From: Gammaproteobacteria bacterium RBG_16_37_9
Lineage (GTDB): Bacteria > Pseudomonadota > Gammaproteobacteria > UBA9339
Assembly: GCA_001801345.1 (NCBI GenBank)
Contig: MGXJ01000037.1
Location: 11,276-18,795, forward strand
Direction of reading: 5' to 3'
DNA length: 7,520 bases
Made by a program: the position numbers and the translations under genes. The notes under the pieces are model-generated. The model had not been told where the DNA came from, did not search any database, and saw nothing but the letters and a program-made list of their open reading frames with translations. Of this stretch, positions 1-6,849 are shown piece by piece; positions within the stretch are counted from its first letter, which is position 1, and every line of letters starts with the position of its first letter.

Positions 1-14
1 AATGATACGCACTT

Positions 15-989
15 ATGACAAAACTCCATTGCCAGATTAAAAAAATATTCATTATTTCTGTAGTTTTTACCCTCACAGCATGTAATTCCAACGAAACTGT
101 TTTTCAAGGATATGTTGAAGGAGAATATGCGTATATTGCTAGCGTAGTTTCTGGTAATTTGACCCAGCGATTAGTTAATCGCGGCGATCAAGTAGTAGTT
201 AATCAACCTTTGTTTGTCCTTGATCCTCAGCCTGAAACCGATAGATTATCTCAAGCTAAATTTCAGTTAACTCAAGCAAAGAATCAATTATTTGATTTGC
301 AGAAGGGAGCAAGATTTACAGTTATAGAAAATATCCAAGCCCAATTGGAACAAGCGCAGGCAGGTTTGGATTTTGCGCAAAAAACTTTTGAGCGCTACCA
401 AGTTTTATATCGCTCTGGTGCCATAGATAAAGGAAGGCTCGATCAAGCAAGATCGCAATACGAACAAAATTTGCAAGCGGTCAATGCGATAGATGCGCAA
501 TTGGCTGAAGCCAAACTCGGTGCACGTGAAAATCAGATTATGGCTCAAAAAGCAGCGGTAGATGCTGCAGAAGCCATAGTAAAACAAGCCCAGTGGATGC
601 TTTTACAAAAAAGTGTGCGCGCTACAGTAAATGCGCAGGTGTTTGATACTCTTTATGAATTGGGAGAATTTGTTGAAGTTGGTCATCCAGTAATTGTGCT
701 TTTGCCACCACATAAAATTAAGCTAATATTTTTTGTGCCTGAAAAAATTGTTAGTAAAATTACTGTTGGCGATGAGGTTATAGTTGATTGCGATAGTTGT
801 AAAAATAGTTACAAAGCTAAAGTTAGTTTTATTTCGCCTAGCGCTGAATTTACACCGCCGGTAATTTTTAGCCAAGCTAGCAGAGATAAACTAGTGTATA
901 GAATTGAAGCAAGAATGCCCCTAAAAGTAACAAAATATTTTCATCCCGGACAACCGATTGATGTTGCAATTGGCGATCTAAAGAAGTGA
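15..989 (+). CDS. HlyD-family periplasmic adaptor lipoprotein of an ABC exporter
   Basis: This 324-aa protein is a membrane fusion (adaptor) subunit that would link an inner-membrane ABC pump to the cell envelope. The N-terminus is a lipoprotein signal: a basic start, a hydrophobic stretch and the lipobox LTAC, with Cys23 as the lipidated residue. It is followed by Asn rather than the Asp that retains lipoproteins in the inner membrane. Residues about 33-70 form the first half of the lipoyl/barrel-sandwich domain (VSGNLTQRLVNRGDQV). Residues about 75-195 are Gln/Ala-rich and predicted to be a coiled-coil hairpin. Residues about 199-230 are the second lipoyl half (DTLYELGEFVEVGHPV), and 235-322 a beta-barrel domain (IFFVPEKIV, SPSAEFTPPVIFS). 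This layout matches YbhG/YhiI-like adaptors in length and order. The following ATPase and permease genes are the expected partners. Only 14 bp precede the ATG, so the upstream context cannot be seen; a TGA at 3-5 might end a preceding gene. Substrate unknown. Confidence 0.93.
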   Translation: MTKLHCQIKKIFIISVVFTLTACNSNETVFQGYVEGEYAYIASVVSGNLTQRLVNRGDQVVVNQPLFVLDPQPETDRLSQAKFQLTQAKNQLFDLQKGARFTVIENIQAQLEQAQAGLDFAQKTFERYQVLYRSGAIDKGRLDQARSQYEQNLQAVNAIDAQLAEAKLGARENQIMAQKAAVDAAEAIVKQAQWMLLQKSVRATVNAQVFDTLYELGEFVEVGHPVIVLLPPHKIKLIFFVPEKIVSKITVGDEVIVDCDSCKNSYKAKVSFISPSAEFTPPVIFSQASRDKLVYRIEARMPLKVTKYFHPGQPIDVAIGDLKK

Positions 990-1026
990 TGAATTTTTCA
1001 CCATAGTCATCTGGGGCTATGGTTAT

Positions 1027-1047
1027 CCCTCGTGTTAAACACGAGGG
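1027..1047. repeat. Near-perfect palindrome (hairpin) downstream of the adaptor gene
   Basis: CCCTCGTGTT and AACACGAGGG are perfect 10-bp inverted arms around a single central base. In RNA this would give a 9-bp stem with a 3-nt loop. A weaker hairpin (ACCATAG/CTATGGT, 1000-1023) lies just before it. No T-run follows either, so they are not typical intrinsic terminators. They could protect the 3' end of the adaptor mRNA or belong to the repeat cluster that follows; the sequence does not decide. Confidence 0.6.
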
Positions 1048-1072
1048 CAGGCTCTCGGGCTTGGAGAACTCT

Positions 1073-1217
1073 TGTCATCCTCGGACTTGTATTTAGTTGT
1101 CATCCTCCTCGGGTCCTTGCCCGAGGACGCTTGACCCGAGGATCTAGCATACGGTCATGAGATCCTCGGATCAGCGCTTCGCTTGTCCGAGGATGACGTG
1201 TAATGAGCGCGATGACA
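1073..1217. repeat. Hairpin-forming intergenic repeat array, copy 1 (GTCATCC...GGATGAC family)
   Basis: Two TGTCATCC motifs on the left (1073-1080, 1098-1105) face two GATGAC motifs on the right (1192-1197, 1211-1216). Three stems lie between them: TCCTCGGG/CCCGAGGA (1106-1113 with 1120-1127), CCGAGGATCT/AGATCCTCGG (1136-1145 with 1160-1169) and ATCCTCGGA/TCCGAGGAT (1162-1170 with 1186-1194). The last two share a strand and cannot form together. The core aligns with the repeat inside the 3371-3558 element (GCTTGAC, CGAGGATCTA, CATA, AGATCCTCGG, CCGAGGATGAC in the same order), so the two are relatives. No terminal inverted repeats were found at this copy. It fills most of the gap between the adaptor and ATPase genes and contains no coding sequence. 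Confidence 0.85.
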
Positions 1218-1230
1218 AAAATATACTCTT

Positions 1231-2169
1231 ATGACAACAATCATAAATAATCAAATTTCTTTCGCTATTGACGCCACAAATCTTTGTAAAAGTTTTGATG
1301 GGAAGCCAGCGGTTTACAATGTTTCTCTTAAGATTAAAAAAGGGGAAATTTTTGGTTTTCTCGGACCAAATGGCGGCGGCAAAACAACTACAATCCGGAT
1401 GTTGTGTGGCTTGCTCACTGCTGATTCTGGTAACGGTCATTGTTTAGGTTATGATATTTTGACCCAGAGCGGAGCAATTAAATTGCATACTGGCTACATG
1501 ACCCAAAAATTCAGTCTTTACGATGAGCTTACAGTGCATGAAAATCTAGATTTTATAGCGCATCTTTACGGGATGAAAAATCGTGAAGAAGCAGTAATTG
1601 CAGCTATTTCCGAACTTGGATTAGAAGATCGAGCCCATCAACTGACCGGAACTTTATCTGGTGGCTGGAAACAACGTTTATCACTAACAGCCGCTTTGTT
1701 GCATCAACCACAATTATTATTATTAGATGAACCTACCGCTGGCGTTGATCCAAAAGCGCGGCGAGAATTTTGGGACCATATTCATTATTTAGCAACTAAA
1801 GGGATTACAATTTTGGTTAGCACCCATTATATGGATGAGGCTGAGCGTTGCCATCGTTTGGGGTATATCTTTCATGGGAAAATTTTAGTTCAAGGAACTA
1901 AAGATGAGATTATTAATCATGCTGGTTTAACTACTTGGGCTGTAAGTGGTAGTGATTTGATGCTGCTTGCTCAAATTCTTAAAACGCTTCCAGGTATAGA
2001 GCAGGTGATGGCGTTTGGTAACTCCTTGCACGTCAGCGGTAAAAACGCAGAAGCTATAAATGCTAGTATGATGACAGATCATCTCAAAAGTTATGAATGT
2101 TTACAAATTACTCCAAGCTTAGAAGATGTATTTATAAGTTTGGGAGATAGCAAGTTAAAGAGCGCTTAA
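1231..2169 (+). CDS. ABC exporter ATP-binding protein (YbhF-like, single nucleotide-binding domain)
   Basis: This 312-aa cytoplasmic ATPase powers the pump formed with the next gene's permease. All ABC motifs are intact: Walker A GPNGGGKTT (residues 45-53, Lys51), Q-loop Gln92 in YMTQKFSLY, signature LSGGWKQRL (142-150), Walker B LLLLDEP (162-168, catalytic Glu167), D-loop GVDP (171-174) and H-loop His199 in STHYMDEAE. The Trp after the signature and the REFWDHIH segment are typical of the YbhF/drug-exporter ATPase group. E. coli YbhF carries two such domains in tandem; this protein has one, followed by about 100 residues of C-terminal regulatory-type sequence. The second Gly in the Walker A (GGGK instead of the usual GAGK) is a mild variant that should keep function. 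The ATG is the first start in a good frame, but no Shine-Dalgarno sequence precedes it. It lies 4 bp before the permease gene, so the two are surely in one operon. Confidence 0.95.
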   Translation: MTTIINNQISFAIDATNLCKSFDGKPAVYNVSLKIKKGEIFGFLGPNGGGKTTTIRMLCGLLTADSGNGHCLGYDILTQSGAIKLHTGYMTQKFSLYDELTVHENLDFIAHLYGMKNREEAVIAAISELGLEDRAHQLTGTLSGGWKQRLSLTAALLHQPQLLLLDEPTAGVDPKARREFWDHIHYLATKGITILVSTHYMDEAERCHRLGYIFHGKILVQGTKDEIINHAGLTTWAVSGSDLMLLAQILKTLPGIEQVMAFGNSLHVSGKNAEAINASMMTDHLKSYECLQITPSLEDVFISLGDSKLKSA

Positions 2170-2173
2170 AACT

Positions 2174-3370
2174 ATGTTAGGAGATCTTTTACAAAAATTA
2201 AATTTACACTGTTCTTGGCATCGGCTATATGCGGTGCTTACCAAAGAATTTATCCAGATGCGACGCGATCGAGTAACTTTTGCGATGATTATTAGCATTC
2301 CTTTGATGCAATTAATTTTATTTGGATTTGCGATCAATACTAATCCCAAAAAAATGCCGACAGTTGTAATTGCCTATGATTACAGCCCTTTTACCCGAAG
2401 TTTTATTGCTGGCCTTAAGAATTCCGATTATTTTATGGTCAAAGATGATGTTAAAAGCGAAGCTGAGGCTAAGAGATTGCTTGCCACCAGCAGGACTCAG
2501 TTTGTTATTACTATTCCATCTGATTTTACGCGAAGATTATTACGGCGAGAAAATTCTCAGATTTTACTTGAAGCAGATGCTACCGATCCAGTGGCTACCG
2601 GCAGCGCTACTAGCGCGATTAGTTTGTTAGCGCAATCAGTGTTTAATCCTTTATTACAAGGTAGCTTGCAGTATTTACAGAATTGTCCTCGAGATAAATC
2701 AAATAGTTTTATAGATAATTGTAGTTCTCCTGTAAATGTTATAACCCATGCTAATTATAACCCAGAAAAAATAACTGCTTATAATATTGTTCCAGGTTTG
2801 TTAGGTGTAGTTTTGACTATGACATTGGTAATGATTACCGGTATGGGTATGACGCGAGAGCGAGAGAAAGGAACTATGGAGCATTTATTATCAACGCCAG
2901 TAAAACCACTTGAAGTAATGCTGGGCAAGCTTATGCCGTATGTGATTGTTGGTTATATCCAGGTATTTTTGATTTTGGCAGCTGCTAAATATTTATTTGA
3001 TGTGCCTTTTCACGGCAGTATTATATTGTTAGTGTTAGCAACATTGCCTTTTATCACCGCTAATTTATCAGTGGGATTAACTTTTTCTAGTTTAGCTAAG
3101 AATCAGTTACAAGCAGCGCAAATGTCGACATTTTTCTTTTTGCCATCGTTATTATTATCGGGCTTTATGTTTCCTTTTCGGGGGATGCCATATTGGGCAC
3201 AGAAAGTTGGTTCAATATTGCCACTTACTTATTTTTTACGAATTACTCGTGGTATCATCTTAAAAGGCAATGGTGTTGCTGAAATTTGGCCAGATTTTTG
3301 GCCGATTGTGGTGTTTATGGTAGTAGCAATTTTAATTGCGCTTAAGCGATATCGTAAAACTTTGGATTAG
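2174..3370 (+). CDS. ABC-2 type transporter permease (YbhS/YbhR-like)
   Basis: This 398-aa inner-membrane protein is the channel-forming subunit driven by the preceding ATPase. Its layout is that of ABC-2 exporters: a cytoplasmic N-terminus with the KEFIQMRRDR motif (24-33), a first membrane helix (about 34-55), and a large periplasmic domain (about 56-205). Five more helices follow, near 206-226, 254-275, 281-303, 315-335 and 373-391. The conserved cytoplasmic ERE-x-GTMEHLLSTPV motif (229-243) and the LLLSGFMFPF (327-336) and LTYFLRITRG (351-360) segments mark the C-terminal half. Only one permease gene is present, whereas E. coli ybhFSR has two, so a homodimer is likely. The ATG is 4 bp after the ATPase stop; AAAGAG 11 bp upstream is at best a weak ribosome site, so translational coupling is likely. 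The stop codon TAG lies inside the target duplication of the mobile element that begins at the next base. Confidence 0.94.
   Translation: MLGDLLQKLNLHCSWHRLYAVLTKEFIQMRRDRVTFAMIISIPLMQLILFGFAINTNPKKMPTVVIAYDYSPFTRSFIAGLKNSDYFMVKDDVKSEAEAKRLLATSRTQFVITIPSDFTRRLLRRENSQILLEADATDPVATGSATSAISLLAQSVFNPLLQGSLQYLQNCPRDKSNSFIDNCSSPVNVITHANYNPEKITAYNIVPGLLGVVLTMTLVMITGMGMTREREKGTMEHLLSTPVKPLEVMLGKLMPYVIVGYIQVFLILAAAKYLFDVPFHGSIILLVLATLPFITANLSVGLTFSSLAKNQLQAAQMSTFFFLPSLLLSGFMFPFRGMPYWAQKVGSILPLTYFLRITRGIILKGNGVAEIWPDFWPIVVFMVVAILIALKRYRKTLD
3366..3370. repeat. Left 5-bp target-site duplication (ATTAG)
   Basis: ATTAG directly abuts the left end of the 3371-3558 element and is repeated exactly at its right end (3559-3563). 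Its last three bases are the stop codon of the permease gene, so the insertion left the reading frame intact. Confidence 0.8.
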
Positions 3371-3558
3371 GGGGCTGTTGCAAGCTGAAATTTTGGGAAC
3401 TAATATTCCCTCTCATGTCATCCCCGTGCTCTCCTGCTGTCATCCTTGCGCTTGACGCGAGGATCTAACATAGAATGTCGAGATCCTCGGGTCTATGCCC
3501 GAGGATGACAAATAAAACTTAGGCGGATGACAAACAAAATTCAGATTGCAACAGTCCC
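3371..3558. mobile_element. MITE-like non-coding element with terminal inverted repeats and target duplication
   Basis: The left end (3371-3395, starting GGGGCTGTTGCAAGCTGAAA) and the right end (3535-3558, reverse complement starting GGGACTGTTGCAATCTGAAT) are imperfect inverted repeats of about 25 bp, with two mismatches and one single-base gap. They are flanked by ATTAG on both sides. The 188-bp interior has no open reading frame of note and consists mostly of a hairpin array, so it must be moved by a transposase encoded elsewhere. The CTGTTGCAA core is like the ends of several insertion-sequence families, including IS6-type ends, but the 5-bp duplication does not fit IS6 (8 bp). The parent family is left open. 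Confidence 0.85.
3416..3532. repeat. Hairpin-forming repeat array, copy 2, inside the mobile element
   Basis: The array has TGTCATCC at 3416-3423 and again at 3438-3445, with AGGATGACA (3502-3510) and GGATGACA (3525-3532) facing them. Inner stems are CGAGGATCT/AGATCCTCG (3458-3466 with 3481-3489) and ATCCTCGGG/CCCGAGGAT (3483-3491 with 3498-3506). They overlap, so only one can form at a time. The order of motifs is that of copy 1 at 1073-1217, which links the two intergenic repeats to one family. Confidence 0.85.
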
Positions 3559-3563
3559 ATTAG
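3559..3563. repeat. Right 5-bp target-site duplication (ATTAG)
   Basis: This exact copy of 3366-3370 follows the right inverted repeat and ends 3 bp before the priA start codon. Without the insertion, the permease stop codon and the priA ATG would be 3 bp apart. Confidence 0.8.
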
Positions 3564-3566
3564 ATA

Positions 3567-5594
3567 ATGACCAATACAAAAAACAAGATTTATATTCTGC
3601 GAGTTGCGGTGCCTTCACCGCTACGGCATACGTTTGATTATTTACCACCAGAAAATGTTAGCCCCAAAAATATCAAACCAGGAATGAGAGTTTTAGTTCC
3701 TTTTGGTAGAAGAGAAGTTGTGGGGGTTATTTTGGAGGTTGCTAATCATTCTGAATATGAATCAACCAAACTAAGATTGGCATCAGCTATTCTTGATAGC
3801 GAATCACTTTTGCCAAAGAGTATCTTGGATCTTATTACCTGGACTAGTAATTATTATCATCATCCAATTGGAGATGTGATTAATAACGTATTACCCAATC
3901 TGCTGCGCAAAAAACCCGGGAAAAAAAGCATCGAAGATTATCGTTATGATGCAAAAAACCCACAAAAAAAAATTAAAAATACAATTCAGCTTAATGAAGA
4001 TCAAAAAAAAGCCATTACTATAATTAAAAACCATTTGAATGAGTTTAAAGCTTTTTTATTGGATGGAGTGACGGGCAGCGGCAAAACTGAAGTTTATTTG
4101 CGGGTAATAGCAGAAATTATTGCTCAAAAAAAACAAGCTTTGATTTTAGTTCCAGAAATAAATTTGACACCACAAACTATCGCGCGATTTGCTGAGCGGT
4201 TTTCAGTTAAAATTGCAGTATTTCATTCGCGTCTTACTCTTAAAGAACGATTGCTTTCATGGCTAATGGCCAAAGATGGTGCCGCTCCTATAATTATTGG
4301 CACGCGCTCAGCAATTTTTACTCCTTTAAAAAATCCTGGGATTATTATTATCGATGAAGAGCATGATCTATCATTTAAACAACAAACGGGATTGAGATAT
4401 TCAGCGCGTGATTTAGCAGTGATGCGCGGAAAACTGGAAAATATTCCTGTTGTTTTAGGTTCTGCTACCCCATCGCTTGAGAGTATTTATAACGTTAAAC
4501 GCAAGCGTTATGTGGAATTAAAATTGCCTGAGCGAGCAGGTAATGCTATTTGTCCAAGTTTTCATCTAGTTGATATGCGTAGTCAAAAATTAAAAAATGG
4601 AATTGCTGAGAATTTACTGATACAGATAAAAAAACATTTGGCTGATGGCGGACAGGTTTTGATATTTTTAAATCGACGTGGTTTTGCACCAGTATTGATT
4701 TGTCACCACTGTAGTTGGGTTGCTGGGTGCAAACATTGTGATGCCCGTTTGACTATGCATCAGAAGCAACAACATATGCGTTGTCATCATTGTGGAGCGA
4801 TTATTCGAATTCCTACTAAGTGTCCAGAATGTGCTGGAGAAAAATTATTAATGCTTGGTGCCGGCACAGAAAGAATCGAGATTGCTCTTCGCGAATTATT
4901 TCCAGATGTAAAATTAACTCGCATTGATCGTGATACAACTAAGCGTAAAAATTCTTTAGAAGAAATTCTAGATGGTATTCATAAGGGAGAGTATCAGATT
5001 TTGGTTGGGACGCAGATGCTTGCTAAAGGGCATCATTTCCCGAATGTAACTATGGTGGCAGTTTTAAATGTTGATCAGAGTTTGTTTGGTTTTGATTTTC
5101 GCTCAAGCGAACATTTGGCGCAATTAGTTATGCAGGTTGCAGGTCGAGCCGGGCGCGCAGAAAAGCCAGGACAGGTTTATCTTCAAACTCATAATCCTCA
5201 TCATCCTTTACTTTTAAATTTAATTAATGGTGGGTATGTAAGTTTTGTTAATAATTGTCTTGAAGAACGACAAACAGCACGTTTGCCCCCATATTCATAT
5301 TTGGCATTACTTCAAGCAGAAGGCAAGAAGCAGGGGGCTGTGCTTGAATTTTTAACTACTCTTTGTTCTGCTGCAAAATCAGAGCTTAATAAGACGATAG
5401 AAATTTTTGGACCAGTGCCTGCAACTATGGAGCGTAAAGCTGGTTATTTTCGAGCGCAATTATTATTGCAAAGCCAAAATCGTGAAGCATTACAGCAAGC
5501 AATAAATATCTTATTAGATAATATTGATAAATTAAAACCAAAGAATAATATACGCTGGTTTTTAGATATCGATCCAGCTGAGCTTAGTGGTTAG
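3567..5594 (+). CDS. priA: Primosomal protein N' (replication restart helicase PriA)
   Basis: PriA is the 3'-to-5' superfamily 2 DNA helicase that recognises stalled forks and starts reloading of the replicative helicase. The 675-aa protein is complete, somewhat shorter than E. coli PriA (732 aa). The N-terminal DNA-binding domain (about 8-110) carries the family pattern VAVPSPLRHTFDYLPP and VPFGRR. Helicase motifs follow in order: Walker A DGVTGSGKTEVY (166-177), GTRSAIF (245-251), DEEH (263-266) with the family-typical SFKQQTGLRYSARDLAVMR, GSATPS (298-303), GTQMLAKGHHFPNV (481-494) and QVAGRAGRAEKPGQV (523-537). Eight zinc-binding cysteines are all present: Cys379, 382, 388, 391, 406, 409, 419 and 422. 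The C-terminal domain contains RLPPYSYLALL (572-582) and GPVPATMERKAGYFRAQLL (615-633). The ATG has no visible Shine-Dalgarno sequence. The gene follows an inserted mobile element; before that insertion it would have been the fourth gene of the exporter operon, so its present promoter is unclear. Confidence 0.98.
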   Translation: MTNTKNKIYILRVAVPSPLRHTFDYLPPENVSPKNIKPGMRVLVPFGRREVVGVILEVANHSEYESTKLRLASAILDSESLLPKSILDLITWTSNYYHHPIGDVINNVLPNLLRKKPGKKSIEDYRYDAKNPQKKIKNTIQLNEDQKKAITIIKNHLNEFKAFLLDGVTGSGKTEVYLRVIAEIIAQKKQALILVPEINLTPQTIARFAERFSVKIAVFHSRLTLKERLLSWLMAKDGAAPIIIGTRSAIFTPLKNPGIIIIDEEHDLSFKQQTGLRYSARDLAVMRGKLENIPVVLGSATPSLESIYNVKRKRYVELKLPERAGNAICPSFHLVDMRSQKLKNGIAENLLIQIKKHLADGGQVLIFLNRRGFAPVLICHHCSWVAGCKHCDARLTMHQKQQHMRCHHCGAIIRIPTKCPECAGEKLLMLGAGTERIEIALRELFPDVKLTRIDRDTTKRKNSLEEILDGIHKGEYQILVGTQMLAKGHHFPNVTMVAVLNVDQSLFGFDFRSSEHLAQLVMQVAGRAGRAEKPGQVYLQTHNPHHPLLLNLINGGYVSFVNNCLEERQTARLPPYSYLALLQAEGKKQGAVLEFLTTLCSAAKSELNKTIEIFGPVPATMERKAGYFRAQLLLQSQNREALQQAINILLDNIDKLKPKNNIRWFLDIDPAELSG

Positions 5595-5655
5595 CGAGCG
5601 GTAATCATCGAACATTCTATTTTATGTCGTTAATAATCCCTTAAGATTTATACTT

Positions 5656-5661
5656 TATAAT
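5656..5661 (+). promoter_or_regulatory. Putative -10 element just upstream of the secreted-protein gene
   Basis: A perfect TATAAT lies 6 bp before the ATG at 5668. No good -35 box is found 16-18 bp upstream; that stretch is simply AT-rich. If this -10 is used, transcription would begin at or very near the start codon and give a leaderless mRNA, which would fit the absence of any Shine-Dalgarno sequence. In this AT-rich gap a chance match is quite possible. Confidence 0.4.
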
Positions 5662-5667
5662 ATTGTT

Positions 5668-6777
5668 ATGAAAACATTATTTAAAAAATTTTCGCTATTT
5701 ATAAGCACGCTATTTTTATCGCTAGGGTTAACTGTTAGTCAGTCTGGCTACGCTAATCCTGTGGGACCTATTGTGGTTGGTGGTGGGGCTGCTACTACTG
5801 TCGCTGTTGCCGCTACTGTTGCTGCTGCTGTTGGTGGATTGGTTTTTGCTTTGTCTGGTGGTAAGGGAAGCAGCAGCGATGCTGCTGTTACAGAAGGGTT
5901 CGGAGGTTTTTATACTACAGATGCAGTGATACGAGGATCAGTGGGTGCGGATGTTTTTCTTGATAGTAAAAATATTGATAGAAATGTGTGGTTTGGTATC
6001 CCCGATAACTACGTTAGGGTTCATACAATTAATACTGATTTGGCGGTAACCATGGACGAAAATAGTTTTTCATATCCTAAGATGCGGCTTTCTACAGTGC
6101 CTATTATTCATCCTTATATTCCTGATAACGATAGTCGGTTTGGAGGTGATGCTACTAATAGATTACAATTTTCTATAGCCGTGAAACTAAGCAATATGCA
6201 ATTGAATGATATTATGCCAGATGATGTACGACAAAAATTTGCACGGTTAGGAGCAAATATAATTGAACGCTATATAGTTTTTCAAAATAACCCATGGCTT
6301 CCAAATACTCAGTTACTTTTTAGACCGCAACCATATTTACATCCAAATGCAAGCTCGGCTCTTAGAAATGATCAGTTAAGCATGATATATGCATCTCGGG
6401 CGTTGAATAGAGGATCTTTTGTGGGATTTATGCAGGGAAGTGTAACAACACATATGAGCGGTTCCACAGCGGCTGATTATATGCTCTTTTCTCCCGATAA
6501 TTTTGCAATCGGACAATTTAATCCCAACACCACACATCATTTCTATTCGATCTGTATTGATCCTGCAACTAGACGTATGGCGGTAACTTTGCATGTTTTA
6601 TTAAATGATGCTGATAATGCAATTGTTAATGCTGTAATTGCTAGTTTTGGCCCGCCTCCTTTTAATACAGACTTAAATATTTTTATGCAAGCATTGGAAG
6701 CCAATGCGCTATTAGCAGCAAGCATCGATGCACCATCAATAAGAAATTTTATCGCTGGTAGAGTTAATTATCCCTAA
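5668..6777 (+). CDS. Hypothetical secreted or membrane-anchored protein, 369 aa
   Basis: I do not recognise this family. The first 29 residues form a clear Sec signal peptide: Lys-rich start (MKTLFKKF), a hydrophobic core and a likely cut after GYA (27-29). This supports the chosen ATG although no ribosome site is visible. Residues 33-65 are a Gly/Ala/Val-rich hydrophobic stretch (GPIVVGGGAATTVAVAATVA onward) that could be a second membrane anchor or a glycine-zipper-like segment. A short Ser/Gly linker (64-71) leads to a soluble domain of about 290 residues rich in Asn, Asp, Pro and aromatic residues, as in exported beta-rich proteins. There is one cysteine in the mature part (Cys296). No catalytic motif was seen. 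It stands alone between priA and a tRNA gene, with 73 bp to priA and no obvious partner. It is a real gene judging by codon use and the signal peptide; its function is unknown. Confidence 0.85.
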   Translation: MKTLFKKFSLFISTLFLSLGLTVSQSGYANPVGPIVVGGGAATTVAVAATVAAAVGGLVFALSGGKGSSSDAAVTEGFGGFYTTDAVIRGSVGADVFLDSKNIDRNVWFGIPDNYVRVHTINTDLAVTMDENSFSYPKMRLSTVPIIHPYIPDNDSRFGGDATNRLQFSIAVKLSNMQLNDIMPDDVRQKFARLGANIIERYIVFQNNPWLPNTQLLFRPQPYLHPNASSALRNDQLSMIYASRALNRGSFVGFMQGSVTTHMSGSTAADYMLFSPDNFAIGQFNPNTTHHFYSICIDPATRRMAVTLHVLLNDADNAIVNAVIASFGPPPFNTDLNIFMQALEANALLAASIDAPSIRNFIAGRVNYP

Positions 6778-6819
6778 TTAAAATCAATAATCCCCTTTTG
6801 AATTAGTTCCTGTTGGAAT

Positions 6820-6849
6820 GATGAGAAAGTTCAGATTGTGACAGCCTCC
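6820..6849. repeat. Decayed right end of the MITE-like element
   Basis: GATGAGAAA followed by TTCAGATTGTGACAGCCTC matches the right end of the 3371-3558 element (GATGACAAA, then ATTCAGATTGCAACAGTCCC) with a few substitutions and a small gap. The last 19 bp match either intact end at about 15 of 19 positions. No hairpin array and no clear left end remain. CCTTTTGAATTAG (6794-6806) and CCTTTTGTATTAG (6848-6860) form a 13-bp direct repeat with one mismatch around it, and both end in ATTAG. This could be the scar of a deleted copy. Confidence 0.55.

Noticed and set aside
1131..1150. TTGACC resembling a -35 box before the ATPase gene
   Set aside because: It is part of the conserved repeat core (also present at the other copy), and no -10 box lies at suitable spacing.
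1073..1217. Repeats considered as a CRISPR array
   Set aside because: The repeated units are short inverted motifs with irregular spacing. There are no direct repeats with uniform spacers and no cas genes.
1222..1227. TATACT as a -10 box for the ATPase gene
   Set aside because: It ends 3 bp before the ATG, which would put the transcript start inside the gene, and there is no -35 box at 16-18 bp.
1068..1230. ACTCTT at 1068-1073 and 1225-1230 as a target duplication around copy 1
   Set aside because: The hexamer is low in information, and the enclosed segment lacks the CTGTTGCAA inverted ends found at the other copy, so chance cannot be excluded.
1171..1440. Minus-strand reading frame overlapping the ATPase start
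   Set aside because: It overlaps the repeat array and the Walker A region of a well-supported gene, with no family resemblance.
2370..2630. Plus-strand reading frame inside the permease gene
   Set aside because: It is a shifted frame of the periplasmic domain of the permease, which is intact in its own frame.
6376..6725. Two minus-strand reading frames within the 369-aa protein gene
   Set aside because: They are antisense shadows of a gene with a convincing signal peptide and start, and have no protein features of their own.
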